64,000 nt of DNA from Nicotiana tabacum (taxonomy: Eukaryota; Streptophyta; Magnoliopsida; Solanales; Solanaceae). The stretch is taken from the NCBI RefSeq assembly GCF_000715075.1, contig NC_134089.1, forward strand, positions 105,407,157 to 105,471,156, written 5' to 3'. The position numbers and the translations under genes are program-made. The notes beneath the pieces were generated by a model. The model did not search any database. It was not told the origin of the DNA and worked only from the letters and a program-made list of their open reading frames with translations. Positions 46,060 through 57,600 of the stretch are shown piece after piece. Numbering within the stretch: position 1 is the first letter of the stretch; every line of letters starts with the position of its first letter.

Positions 46060-48314
46060 GCTTTAGATAGCTGCTTTGAGAAGGAGGACTCGAGACGCTC
46101 TTTGTCTTTCTTCGCTTGGTGTGAAGAAGCTTTTGCAACCGCCAATTCTGAAGTTAAAGCCCGTACTCGCTGCTCTAAGGTATTCTTGCTCTCTTGTAAG
46201 CTTTCTATATCAAGTTGAGCACTCTCAAATTGCCCCTTCCAATTGGTTGCTTCCAATTGAGAGTCGTGTGTTATCTTCTCCAAAGGGGCAATTCTTTTCA
46301 TCAACTCTGTGCCGATGAGATTAGCCTAAAAAATAAGAGAAGAAATAAGAATCTCAAAGATGAAAAATTTTGCAAAGTAAAAAAGGGAGAGAAGGAAAAT
46401 ACCTTCATAGTGGCATGCACGATATCATTCATTAAAGTCAGGGAACTGTGGCTCTCCAGCTTTGCTTTTTCAATTGGGCCAATAAGAGGCTCCAACCATA
46501 CATCCGCCTGACCTGACTTTCTCAAAAGACTGTTCTCAGCAGGAATTTCAATAGTTACCCGCCTCGTAGCGGCACTTCTACTTGAAGAGCATGTTTTAGT
46601 ATGATGAACTATAGGAGGGGGAATAGTCAAAGGAGGAGCCGGAGAAGAGGTAAGAGTAGTAGAAGAAGGAACGGAAATAGCGGGGGCCAGTAAAGAAGGA
46701 ATCACAGGCACGGGTAATGAAAAAGACGATAAAGGTATTTCGTCTAAAACAGGCGCGACATCTTCACGACCAAATCCACTGACGAAAAGTTAGTCGATAG
46801 ACTCACGAGTATCGTGGGGAGTGACGTCATCATCAAGAATTATTATTGGGGTTTCAACAGGTTCGGTAAGAGAAACCGAAACTTCAGCTTCGTTATCGGA
46901 AATGATGCGTCTCCTAACTCGTGGCCTCGTTACCAAGGAACTCTCATTTTCCTCTTCTTCAGAATTTTCCTCTTCAGCAGCCTTCCTTTTCGCAGAAGAG
47001 GAACCCAAGACTATTTCTCGGGCTCTCTCTAAATAGATATGGGTTCACGAAGGAGTACGAGTCCCCAAAGAGACACAAGAGGCTGCAACTGCTTCAGCAG
47101 TAACCCCTCGAATAGCAAATCCTGACAAAAAGAAGGATAAAAGTTAAAACAATAAAGGAGAATATAGGCACGAAAAGAACAAAATGTGAACTCTTACCAT
47201 GAGTCTTTACCTTCCAACCAAAGCGGTTAGAAAGTATTTTCCAAGATCTACCGTCCATTGGCGCGATCTTCAGCAATTTGTCTACCCAACCACGGAAATT
47301 GGGAACATCCCCCACAACTCCCATGGTTGCTAAAAAAAAGGGGAGGAGGTAAAATTATAAAAGTTGATAAACTTGAAAGAAGAAGGTACGAGAGGGATAA
47401 AAGACCTAAGTTCAAAATTCCACTTCTCAGGGAAGGGAACATTATCTTCACCCACTAAACCAACAGTGGGGGCAACAACAAATCGGGTACACCAGCCACG
47501 ATCATTGACATCTTCAGGGCTCACCAAAACCCTCTTACTCCTGGCTACTAGTGTAAAAACATCATTACGAAAAAGCCTAGGTGAGTAAAGATGAATCAAG
47601 TGAGGGAAAGTAAATGGAGCTTCAGCTTTAGTGGCTAAATGCCTTAAACAGGCAACAACTCTTCATATGATTGGGCCAATTTGACCCAAGCAGACATTGA
47701 AGAAACGGCAAAATTCAAGAATGACTAGTCGATTGCTGGTCTAAACCCTAAATTAAAAGGGTAAGTGTAAACAAAAGAGAACCCAGTTAAATAGGAAGTA
47801 ATTCTCTGATTCGGATTAGGAATAATAATGGGAAAATCATTACTCCAATGACAGTCCTTACGAACCACAAGAGTCAAAACCTCTGTAATTTGAGTAGGGT
47901 AATCATCGACACGATCTAATGCAGAAACCTGGTTTCTAAGAGATTCTCTGTCATGGTAAAAAGACAATTCTGAAGGGACTATCTCATCTACTAAAGGTTC
48001 GTGTAAAGTTTCAGAATGATCTTTACCCCTAGAAGAAGATTTGCGAGAAAGGGAACCTCTGGTTCTAGAGGAAGGACCAGAACTAGAAGAAGGCATAGAC
48101 GAACTGCCTCGAGTAGATCCTAAACTACGAAGTCTACCTCCCCTTCTGTGCCTAACAGAGGCATTGGGGAAGGAGTCAGTAATGAAAACTCTCTCAGGGC
48201 TAGGGCTTGGAGAAGACATATCGAAGAGGAATGATCTAAGGAAGAAGTAAATAGAGATTTGGAGAAATGAGTGTTCAATAAGCTTTATGTGATAAAAGAC
48301 AATGGAAAAAAATA

Positions 48315-48322
48315 TATTTATA
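48315..48322 (-). promoter_or_regulatory. TATA box of the antisense Tat gene
   Basis: TATAAATA on the minus strand, about 95 bases before the ATG at 48219. It lies between that gene and the 3' LTR and is separate from the LTR promoter. Confidence 0.6.
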
Positions 48323-48581
48323 CCGATAAGCAACCGCCAAAGGTAAAAGTGCGGAAGTGGAAAGATCATAATTATGATAACTGGCACTTTATTAATAGTG
48401 GAACCGTAAAAACCTTGAAAAAGGCTGCAAAAATTGCAGAGCCAATGAAAAATTGATACGTGTACGAAATATTAAATGGAAGCGACAATTGAAGCGTCAA
48501 TTTTGTCATAGCATTAATGGTGACAAAAATTCTCGTTTTAATGAAATCCACTTCCCAAATATTCAATTGATGAATAAATAG

Positions 48582-48598
48582 AAAGTGGGGGGACTATC
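48582..48598 (+). other. Polypurine tract of the Tat element
   Basis: AAAGTGGGGGGACTATC immediately before the LTR start TGTATTGGG. Confidence 0.8.
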
Positions 48599-49153
48599 TG
48601 TATTGGGAAAAATTGCATTTATATATGCATGTGACATGTTGAGACACGTGGACTGGTCAAATAGTCAAAGAATTATAATTAGTCAAGAGGCATGGGCAGC
48701 AATAGAAATGAGCAAAGGCAAAGAAAGAGGCACGGGAGGACATTCGAAGGATTCAGCGCTCGTACCTATTTAAATCATTTATCAAAAGGAATGGATCTGA
48801 CCATAATAAAGAGCGCAGATACGGAATTCGACATGCATTAAATACTGGATACGTTAGAGAATTTGTATTGATTACAATGATTGTGTAACATAGCATTCAA
48901 TGTCTTTAATTATTCATAATAGCCTCATTATGATTTGGGGAGACCACATATCTTCAAGATACCTATAAAAGAGAGGTATCTGATTACTTGTAAACACAAG
49001 ACACAATTGGAATATACTTTGATTTACTTGTTTTTCTCCTGATTACACTCTGGTTACTATAAATTACTTTCTTCTACATATTCTTTTGATTATCAATAAT
49101 TCGTGTTCTTCTAAATTCTAACTTTGACTAAAATTCTATTTTATGGTTAAACA
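48599..49153 (+). repeat. 3' LTR of the Tat element, 555 bp
   Basis: Partner of 20445-20998, ends GGTTAAACA. See the parent element for divergence and flanks. Confidence 0.93.
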
Positions 49154-50165
49154 ACAGATGATATGTGAAAGGTAATATAATGACGGGCAATGTAATTCAA
49201 GTAATAGGAAGTCCTCTTTTTTCCCTTTTTCTTTTTCTCTTTGAATATAATTTCATTTCTGGTTGTTAATATTTTTTTAATTAATAGGTTGGAAAAACGG
49301 AATAGAAAAAGAAGGAAAAAAACAAATTCAGTTACATTTATTACCCGGAGGACGCAAGCATGAGAGATCCGATCTAAGCTAGCAATAACAGTCTGTTGTT
49401 ACTTAGCTTGTGACAGATCAATTAAGAAATAAAATACTTAGAAAATCACACATGCACAACGACCGAAGCCAAAAACAGGTTAAAAACGTAGAATTTACTC
49501 TTATTTATTACACATTTGTATTCTGGTTCAATTTTTCTAAATAGTTAAAGTTCGAGTCGGTCCAACTTTTTTTTATCTATTTTGACAAGAGTGAGCTCAT
49601 AATTTTTTATGATTATGCCTGGTTGATGTTGTTAAAAATGTCGAACAGATCAGTTCAAAATACCCATACGTAGTTTAAAAATTGTGTGATGATCGTATGT
49701 TTAGCTAATGAATTAGTTAATCATTGAAAAGCTCAAAATTCGAATCCGAATCTACAAAGAAATAGAATCCGAGACAAGATTTAGCTCAAATACAAAGAAA
49801 TAGAATCCAATATTCTCTCATTTCTTTGTCTTTCTTTAATTTAGAGTTTAAGTTATATACATCATCAATGTACGTAGGTAATTCTTTTACAGTATTAGTT
49901 AATTAATCCAAAAACATATACTATATGTAACTAAGTTTCCTTAAAATATAAAATTTATAATCTTAAAGATAAGACAGAATACTTGTTACAATAAGAAAAG
50001 GTAACTTTGAGATGTTCATAGTGTTTAGCTAATGCACGCCAATCTCCAAAAGTCCTTGGTTGATGTTCACAATACATAGGCTTTCATTAGCTCCAATTTT
50101 ATTTTTATTTAAAAAAAAAGAATATCATAATAGTAAAAGATGAATTCATCTCAATTAACAAAGAC
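49154..50165. other. Spacer, no gene seen
   Basis: AT-rich host-like DNA. A word ACAAAGAAATAGAATCC occurs twice near 49756 and 49794. No coding sequence recognised. Confidence 0.5.
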
Positions 50166-50178
50166 ATTATTTTAGACA

Positions 50179-51922
50179 CAACTTTTGCTCGTCTATACGA
50201 GGAACTAAGGAACAAAGATGGGGAGAAGAAGTTATTCCGACTCGCTAAGGCGAGAGAGAGGACAACTCGGGATCTGGACCAAGTGAGGTGCATAAAAGAT
50301 GATGACGGCAAAGTTTTGATGGGAGATGACCAGATTAAGAGGAGGTGGCAGACCTACTTTCATAAACTTCTAAGTGAAGAAGGGGATCATGATATTATAC
50401 TTGGGGAATTGAGGAATGCCGGCAGTCCCCACGAATTAAGTAATTGTAGGGACATTGAGATCGATGAAGTCATGGAGGCAATGCGTAAGATGAAAAGGGG
50501 CAGAGCTACCGGGCCAGACCAAATTCCGGTTGAACTTTGGAGGTGTGTGGGTAGAGCAGGCTTGGAATGGCTTACTGGATTGTTTAGTGTTATATTCAAG
50601 ACTAATAGGATGCCTGAAGAGTGGAGGTGGAGTACAATGGTTCCGTTGTATAAGAACAAAGGTGATGTCCAGAGCTGTAACAACTATAGGGGCATCAAAT
50701 TACTAAGTCATACCATGAAAGTTTGGGAGAGAGTGGTAGAAATGAGAGTGCGAAGGACGGTGTCTATTTCAGACAACCAGTTCGGGTTCATGCCGGGACG
50801 ATCTACCACAGAAGCTATCCAACCTTATTAGGAGGATGGTGGAACAGTACAGGGATAGGAAGAAGGATCTCCACATGGTGTTTATTGATCTGGAGAAAGC
50901 GTACGATAGGGTTCCTAGGGAGGTCTTATGGAGCTGCTTAGAGGATAAAGGGGTCCCGGTTGACTATATTAGGGTGATTAAAGACATGTATGCTGGAGCT
51001 AAGACTCGGGTTAGGACAGTAGGAGGCGACTCTGAACACTTTCCAGTTAGTACGGGGTTGCACCAAGGGTCTGCGCTCAGCCCATTCCTATTTGCCCTGG
51101 TGATGGATGCACTGACTCACCATATTCAAGGGGAGGTGCCATGGTTCATGCTATTTGCTGATGACATTATTCTAAATGACGAGACATGAGGCGGCGTCAA
51201 CGAGAGGCTAGAAGATTTGGAGACATGCTCTTGAGTCTAAAGGTTTCAAGTTGAGCAGGACGAAGACGGAATACCTCGAGTGCAAATTTGGGGTTGAGCC
51301 GACGGAAGCGGGAGTTGAAGTGAGGCTTGACTCTCAAGTCATTCCCAAGAGGGGTAGTTTCAAGTACCTTGGATCGGTTATTCAGGGGATTGGGGAGATT
51401 GACGAGGATGTCACACACCGTATAGGGGTGGGGTGGATGAAGTGGAGGTTAGCGTCGGGAGTCTTGTGTGACAAGAAAGTGCCACCGTTACTAAAAGGTA
51501 AGTTTTATAGAGCAGTGGTTAGGCCTGCCATGTTATATGGAACTGAATGTTGGCCGGTAAAGAACTCACACATCCAGAAGATGAAAGTAGCAGAGATGAG
51601 GATGTTGAGGTGGATGTGCGGGCATACAAGGATGGATAAGATTAGGAATGAAGATATTCGAGAGAAGGTGGGCGTGGCCCCCATGGAGGACAAGATGCGG
51701 GAAGTAAGACTCAGATGGTTCGAGCACATTCAGAGGAGGAGCACTGATGCACCGGTGAGGAGGTGTGAGCGACTGGCTGTAGTGGGCACGCGGAGAGGTA
51801 GAGGGCGACCTAAGAAGTATTGGGGAGAGGTGATCAGACAGGACATGGCGCGACTTAAGATTACTGAGGACATGGCCCTTGACAGGGAATTATGGAGGTC
51901 GAGCATTAAGGTTGTAGGTTAG
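50179..51922 (+). pseudogene. RTE reverse transcriptase fragment
   Basis: Non-LTR RT blocks in order: RGRATGPDQIPVELW, WRWSTMVPLYKNKG with [56 protein letters not shown], the catalytic FADDI at 51151-51165, FKYLGSVIQ, and the C-terminal [15 protein letters not shown]. The endonuclease is missing through 5' truncation. A one-base frameshift lies near 50826. A TGA at 51187 stands where CGA (Arg) fits, and another frameshift lies near 51215. Stop codon TAG at 51920. Confidence 0.92.
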
Positions 51923-52267
51923 GGGAAAATTGTGAATATTTCTACAGCACAATAGAGTGAGACTAGCCAGTTAGGAGTTAGACTAAGAATGTCATTGGTC
52001 GTCTATTGATGCAGGGCTTTACCTGCTAGTTTTTACTATACTAGCCATCTATTTCGTATTCTGTATTTCATATCTCTTATATTGTTGTTATTTTATTATG
52101 CATTTTTATGGTACTAATATATCGTCTCCTGTTGCTTTTTTGAGCCGAGGGTCTCCTGGAAACAGCCTCTCTACCCTTCGGGGTAGGGGTAAGGTTTGCG
52201 TACATATTACCCTCCCCAGACCCCGCTTGTGGAATTATACTGGGTCGTTGTTGTTGTTGTTGTTTGT
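50179..52267 (+). mobile_element. RTE-type LINE, 5'-truncated, with 13-bp target duplication
   Basis: Flanked by ATTATTTTAGACA on both sides (50166-50178 and 52268-52280), identical over 13 bp. The 3' end is GACCCCGCTTGTGGAATTAT, then ACTGGG and TTG repeats (52244-52266) instead of poly-A. Starts inside the reverse transcriptase frame, so it is a typical 5'-truncated insertion of about 2.09 kb. The TTG tail is shared by solanaceous RTE LINEs and the TS SINE family (from memory). Confidence 0.93.
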
Positions 52268-52280
52268 ATTATTTTAGACA

Positions 52281-54611
52281 TGCAATCCAAAAAGAAAGAA
52301 AGATATATAAGTCGCTCGAAAAAAAACTCTTTTAATTAAGAGCCTGAAACCAACCAAGTCCTCTACTCAGCCCTGGTAGAAAGATTATGGGTATCAATGG
52401 GTTTTTTTACTGTGGACAAAGAGAGGTGATGATTTTGGGGTGTAGTGTGTTTCTTACGGTGATGATTTTGGGTAAGTATAAAGAGAGGTGATGATTTTGG
52501 GTAAGGACAAAGACAAATATAGTTTTCCTTGGAAAAAAGAAGAGTATCTTAAATGTAGGGGATTATGTGTAACTGATACACAATATTTAATGTATGTTTC
52601 ATTTCCTCCTTTTTATGGTTTTGTATAAAACTAGTAAATATATGTATATAAAGTAATTAATAAGGAACCTAAATAAATATAGTAAATAGGTTTCTATTAT
52701 AATATAGCTAGGTAAAAATTCCTTATTTAAACAGTTACCTGTCATTAATTTTAAAACAGCTTGGCGGTGCAAATTTCTTTATAGAATAAGTAAATACTTC
52801 AAAAATTCATTAACCTTTGCAGTACTTAAAAGAAAGAGAAACTTTCAGAAATCACTATATTTTAGTGGTTATTAGCTAGTTGTAGCTATCATTTATTATA
52901 TTACTTTCTATAGCTATGTTTTCAGTTTTTTTAGAGTATATTCGATGTATTTAAGCTAATGTATTCATGAATACAGTAGCATTTCTAGCCGTGAAACAGG
53001 GGATTACAGCTAGACAGATTTTTGTATTCGACTGTATTTACGGTGTGAAACAGGGGATTACAGCTAGACAGATTATTGTATTCGGCTATATTCACGATAT
53101 GTATTTGTGAATACAGTAACGTAAATAGCGCAATTCATTGTCTATTTAGCAGTTTTTAAATGGAAAGTGAATCAATTAACATAATAAACTCCTAATATAA
53201 CTCAACAAACTCAATTATAACACACAAAATTTTGTATTCCAGTTATAAAAAAGATTCTCAGCCGAAAAATACCCCAAAAACATAGCAATCTTCAGAGAAA
53301 AAATGCTGAATATTTTTCTCAGTCGATAAATACAACAAAAACAGAGCAATTTGAATACATATATACATCTGAATACATAAATTATATTAATTAAAAAAAT
53401 ATATGAATACATTTATGGAATACAACGAGACAGTGAATACAATGAAATACATGGAATACAGCGAGATACATTGAAATACAATGAAAAAAAAGGTAACAGA
53501 CTTCAATGAAAATACAGCGATATATATTGAAATATATTAACAGAAAATTCAAGTTGCTCAGCCCCAAACTCCGTCGTCTTTGTTCAAGAACAACCCTAAT
53601 GTTGTCTCGTCGAGAGGGCCGCGATACTGACTAGAAACGCCACTGTTCCTATTACCATAATATCCTCACGTGCGCTTCAAAAAACCTATTCTTTACAATT
53701 GAATTTGAATGGCGCTTGTGGATTGGGACGGAAAATCTCAGATTGGGCAAAACGACGAAGAGAAGAGGAAGACAGAGATTTATATAGAGTTTTGTTTCTA
53801 AATTCCAGATTGGTAATATAATCTGAAGAGAAGAGGAAGATGCAGAACCCTAAAACCCTCACGTTTCGATCCGAGCAGCAAATAATTTTCTGGCATTACA
53901 ATGCTTCCCTCAATTTTTCTCTCTCATTCCCGTTTCGATCTGTATTTGGGAGAATTGTGGTTGCATTCATGGAGAAATACTGGAGTTGAGAGAGAGAGAT
54001 GGTGGAGAAAAATCTGAAAGAAAGAGAAATAATACAATGCGTATTTTATGACTTAAGAGTAGAAGGTGACCATAAATAGATATTTAGCTATAAAATCAAA
54101 AGGTAGTTATGAAATATAATTTTTTAAAAGGACATCTATTTTTTGAAATAAATAAGGTATCAACCTTTGCTATAAGAGGTAACTAATCCTAAAAGTAGTA
54201 TGTTCAACTTTACCCAGGTGGGCTGCTGTGTTTAGCAACTAGATGGAAAGCTTTAATATCTTTTAATCTCGCCCAAGGAGCAACCAAACTTATAGTAATT
54301 GCAAGGGAAGCTAAAACGGAAAATAGCATTTCTTTAGATTAAGGGAGATTATAGGGGAACATCACCCAGAACAGTAAATGCATGAATGAGGGAAAGGGAG
54401 GAAAAGAATCGAATTCCATCCAATCTTGAGCGCTTATTTTTTTCCAGATACAACAATACAAATCAAGCCATAACCTGAAAACTCAATATTGCTCCCTCTA
54501 CATTAGTTTACAATCTCCAAAGCAGGAGTAGAACAACAAAAGCTAATTTCCCTGTGGAAAAAACAATTTGTATACTAACAACTAGTATGCTTCCTTTCTC
54601 GTGTAGAGTTT
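52281..54611. other. Spacer with repeat-like segment, 3' flank of AGD5
   Basis: No gene found. From about 52840 to 54190 the sequence is repeat-like, with many words around GAATACA(G/T) and a 54-bp duplication (52991-53096). A more GC-rich piece (53560-53780: GTCGTCTTTGTTC, GTCGAGAGGGCCGCG) could be captured gene DNA but no frame is recognisable. The AGD5 3' UTR would lie just below 54611. Confidence 0.45.
52991..53096 (+). repeat. 54-bp tandem duplication
   Basis: Two copies of GTGAAACAGGGGATTACAGC with TAGACAGATT(T/A)TTGTATTCG starting at 52991 and 53045. Confidence 0.85.
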
Positions 54612-57600
54612 TCAGCGTTTTGAGAACATCCCCTGCGTCAAAGAGGAAAAGTCGTATTCTTTTGTCGACTGCGTAGAACTTGATGAAATAGGAGTAGCTG
54701 CCTGCATGCTAGGTCCAGACGGCAAAATACCGTTGCTGGAAGAATTTTGTCCCATCGAGTAGAAGCTGCAAAATAAAAAGATAACTATCAATTACATCTC
54801 CATCATAAAATACAAAATGAAAAATTAAACAAGTACCCAAAATTTGTTCCTGCTAAGCACAATAAATGGTACAACTATCAAAAATTTATTTCCTAAGGTT
54901 CCTTACCCAACATCAGTATTAAACTAAATCAAAATGTAAAAGACGATTGGCAGCTGAGCTCGTCAATGTAAATTGGCTATCAAAATCAGGTCATATGAAT
55001 AAATCCGTCCTAATCCAAAAATAAAATAAAAATACAAGCCATCAAAAGCAACTGATAATCCAATATAGACATAGCTTCCAAAATCAGATCAGCAGATGTA
55101 GCTGTGAAAATCCCCAAACAACTGCAAACATTCAGATCTAGAAATCAAAATCACTCCAGTTTCTGTCAAAAGGAAAAAAACTGTGGGGAAGATGATGCGA
55201 CCTTGTCTCTTCAAATGGTCGCACAAAATTAGCCATGTTTGACTAAAGTTAATATATTTTTCTACCAGTAGAAGAATATAAGACAACAAGGCACAGCCAG
55301 TAGAGTGATCTAAAAATAGCAAGAAACTTAGCTGCCATACAACAATAACATACTCAGTGTGATCCCACACAAGTGAGGGTGGGGCCTTGTGCGATGTAGA
55401 AAGGCTGTTTTAGATAGACCTTGGTCTCAAGAAAAACGTTTTCAAAACAGGTTTAAAAAATACAAGAGTAAAAAAGCTAAGATGAAATACTGAAGAAAAA
55501 GAAAGTGATGACAACAAAAATAGAAACCTAGCCGCCATAAATATAATCAAATGAATCAGGTGCGTCATATTAGATTTACCAGGGGGGGGGGTTGTATGCG
55601 TGCAAGAGCAAGAAGGGATTAGAAAGGAAAAGGGTAATAAGGCTCCATGGATTATGCGATTGCCCTCTTCTACTTGATCATCACTAAATCTGTTTTACTT
55701 TTTATTGCAAGAGAGTCTTCTATTGTATACTTAAACCAACTATGAATGGATCAAAAGTCAGAAACTAAGTTCACGTTCAACTGTTTCCTTTTGAGGGAAA
55801 AAGGTTAAGTGAATTAGTGTCTCAAAACTCTAGGATCAAATAATACTATCCGATGGGGTCTATCCACAATCCACTATTAGCCAGAGGAATAAAAGGAGAG
55901 AGCCTTGCAATCAAATGTCATGTTGCTCGGACTCTCCAAAAGTGCTGCCGCACCGTGTCGGATCCTCCAAAAATGCACTAAATTTGGAGGATCCGACACG
56001 CACCCAACAATATTTTTGAAGAGTCCGAGTAACAGAGATCAAATGGAAAAAGCAGCTGGGATCTAGCAAATTGTGAGTTACGGGATATCATTCAAGAGAT
56101 TTAAACGGCCAAAAATCGGCAGGATATGCTGCATTGCGTTAAGTTGTTCAATATAAGGTCTTAACAACAGGCCCTCTAAGGACAATGCAGCAGTCGCAGC
56201 AGTCGCAGCAGTCACAACAGTCTACATTTAACCAACAACAGGTCAGAGGTTAATACCTGGATGTTGAAAGTGGCACAGCGTTCCCAACTACATGTGTCGG
56301 TCCCATATTGCCTACCTAGTTTAGAAGCAAAATAAACAGCTTTGAGCAGAGTCTTAAAGACAAAAGGTCAATGACAAAATTTGATATCCATGTGTAATTT
56401 TTCTCTTCCCTTGATAAATAATACTCGTGTTCTACCTGCATATATTTCTCCGGCTCAGTCTTACCAGCTGCTGGCATCATCACACCAGGGAACTGATAGC
56501 CTAAATTTGGCCAATTTTGATTTACCATATTGGCGCCGTTAGGGCCTTGCTGTGCATTCACAGGAATTTTTACAGCGCCACCAGCAGCAGCCGCAGCCAT
56601 TAGTAAAGACTGTTGTTGTGCCAGCATGGCGAGCTGTTGTTGATGCATAGCAAAAGGTGACACCATATTGGACTGTAAAGGCCAACATCATTTTTAGATA
56701 AAAGCAGAAAAGTTAAACATGACCAAAAACTTCAACTTCTTGTAGCAGTATTGTACCTTGTCAAAAAGGCTCATTATATCATTTTTTACATCTTTCTGCG
56801 GCTTCCCGGATGAGGCAGAAGGCAGAATTGATGGTAAATCCTGGAATAAATCTTCAATTCCAGAAGCAGAAGCAGATTGAGACTTCTGATCATCAGTTTT
56901 TGTAGCCCCCGTTTTTTCTGCTTTTGTTGCTTCTTGAGCAGCTGCAAAGTTCACAACTTTCTTTATAGGAGAAAATGAGCTACAAGAGGAGTATTACAGC
57001 TTCAATTCAAATCCCAAGAAAAAATGCACGCTGTTGATTTCTCAAACTCATTTCATAACCTCTCTCTAAGCTAATGGAAGAAAGACGACTGCACTCTCTA
57101 AATGTTAATTGTAAAAAAAAAAAGGGGGGGGGGGGGGGGAAGAAAAAGAAATACGTTTCAAACAAAACTGAGGCTTAACATACACTGGAAACCTGCCCAT
57201 GAGTTATCATCGGTAGAAGCTGCTTCCGAGCCATTGTCACTTGGAGAATCCATAGAAAGCATGTCAAAAAGATCAGTAGCATAATCAACTTTAGGAGGAT
57301 TCGTAGCTTCTGCAACCTGCTTTATAGATTCAGCGACTACAACAGGCTCTGCTTTCTGATTTGTCTGGTAAGCAACCTGACTCGAACTTACCTGCAAGTA
57401 GTCAAAACTATGATAAAGTGTTGATTCTAATCCAGAAAGACTAACAAGTAGTAAGAAATAACAAACAGCAGTTAGGAGCAGTTATACACAAGGACTAACG
57501 AGGGGATATGGATACACCACATACCTAACCTAAAAAATTAAGATGCAAGTATCTCGTAACTCAAAAGCAGTATGAGTAAGAGCTGCTTAATTCAACAATA

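Larger units (their letters stand above)
27677..48219 (-). pseudogene. Antisense spliced gene of the Tat element, split by the Ogre-like insertion
   Basis: Reads on the minus strand from ATG at 48219. Inferred exons: 47406-48219, 47198-47329, 46403-47121, and a last exon 46060-46325 that resumes at 27677-28257 after the nested element. Introns are GT-AG and the second and third junctions keep frame; the first is off by one base. The product, about 830 aa, has a Ser/Arg-rich N terminus, a globular middle (DRGWCTRFVVAPTVG, PNFRGWVDKLL, RFGWKVKTHG), an acidic stretch, and a long C-terminal coiled coil with heptads through the insertion site. Stops at 47725, about 47058 and 46793, plus frameshifts near 47640 and 28075, make it a pseudogene here. 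I do not recognise a named domain. Extra antisense frames at this place are known for Tat elements; the splicing is my inference. Confidence 0.7.
20445..49153 (+). mobile_element. Tat-type Ty3/Gypsy element, split by a nested Ogre-like element
   Basis: The two LTRs (20445-20998 and 48599-49153) align over their full length with about two dozen mismatches by eye, nearly all transitions, or about 4 %. Each starts TG and ends CA. A polypurine tract precedes the 3' LTR. The flanks ACAAA (20440-20444) and ACAGA (49154-49158) are a plausible 5-bp target duplication with one change. Without the nested element (28258-46059) it is about 10.9 kb. Plus strand: gag, protease, RT, RNase H, a second archaeal-type RNase H, integrase; no chromodomain. 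Minus strand: a separate spliced gene between pol and the 3' LTR. The second RNase H and the DPGSS protease box point to the Tat lineage. Confidence 0.92.

Noticed and set aside
52281..54600. Captured gene piece near 53560-53780
   Set aside because: Higher GC but no frame or homologous motif that I can recognise; kept only as a note in the spacer entry.
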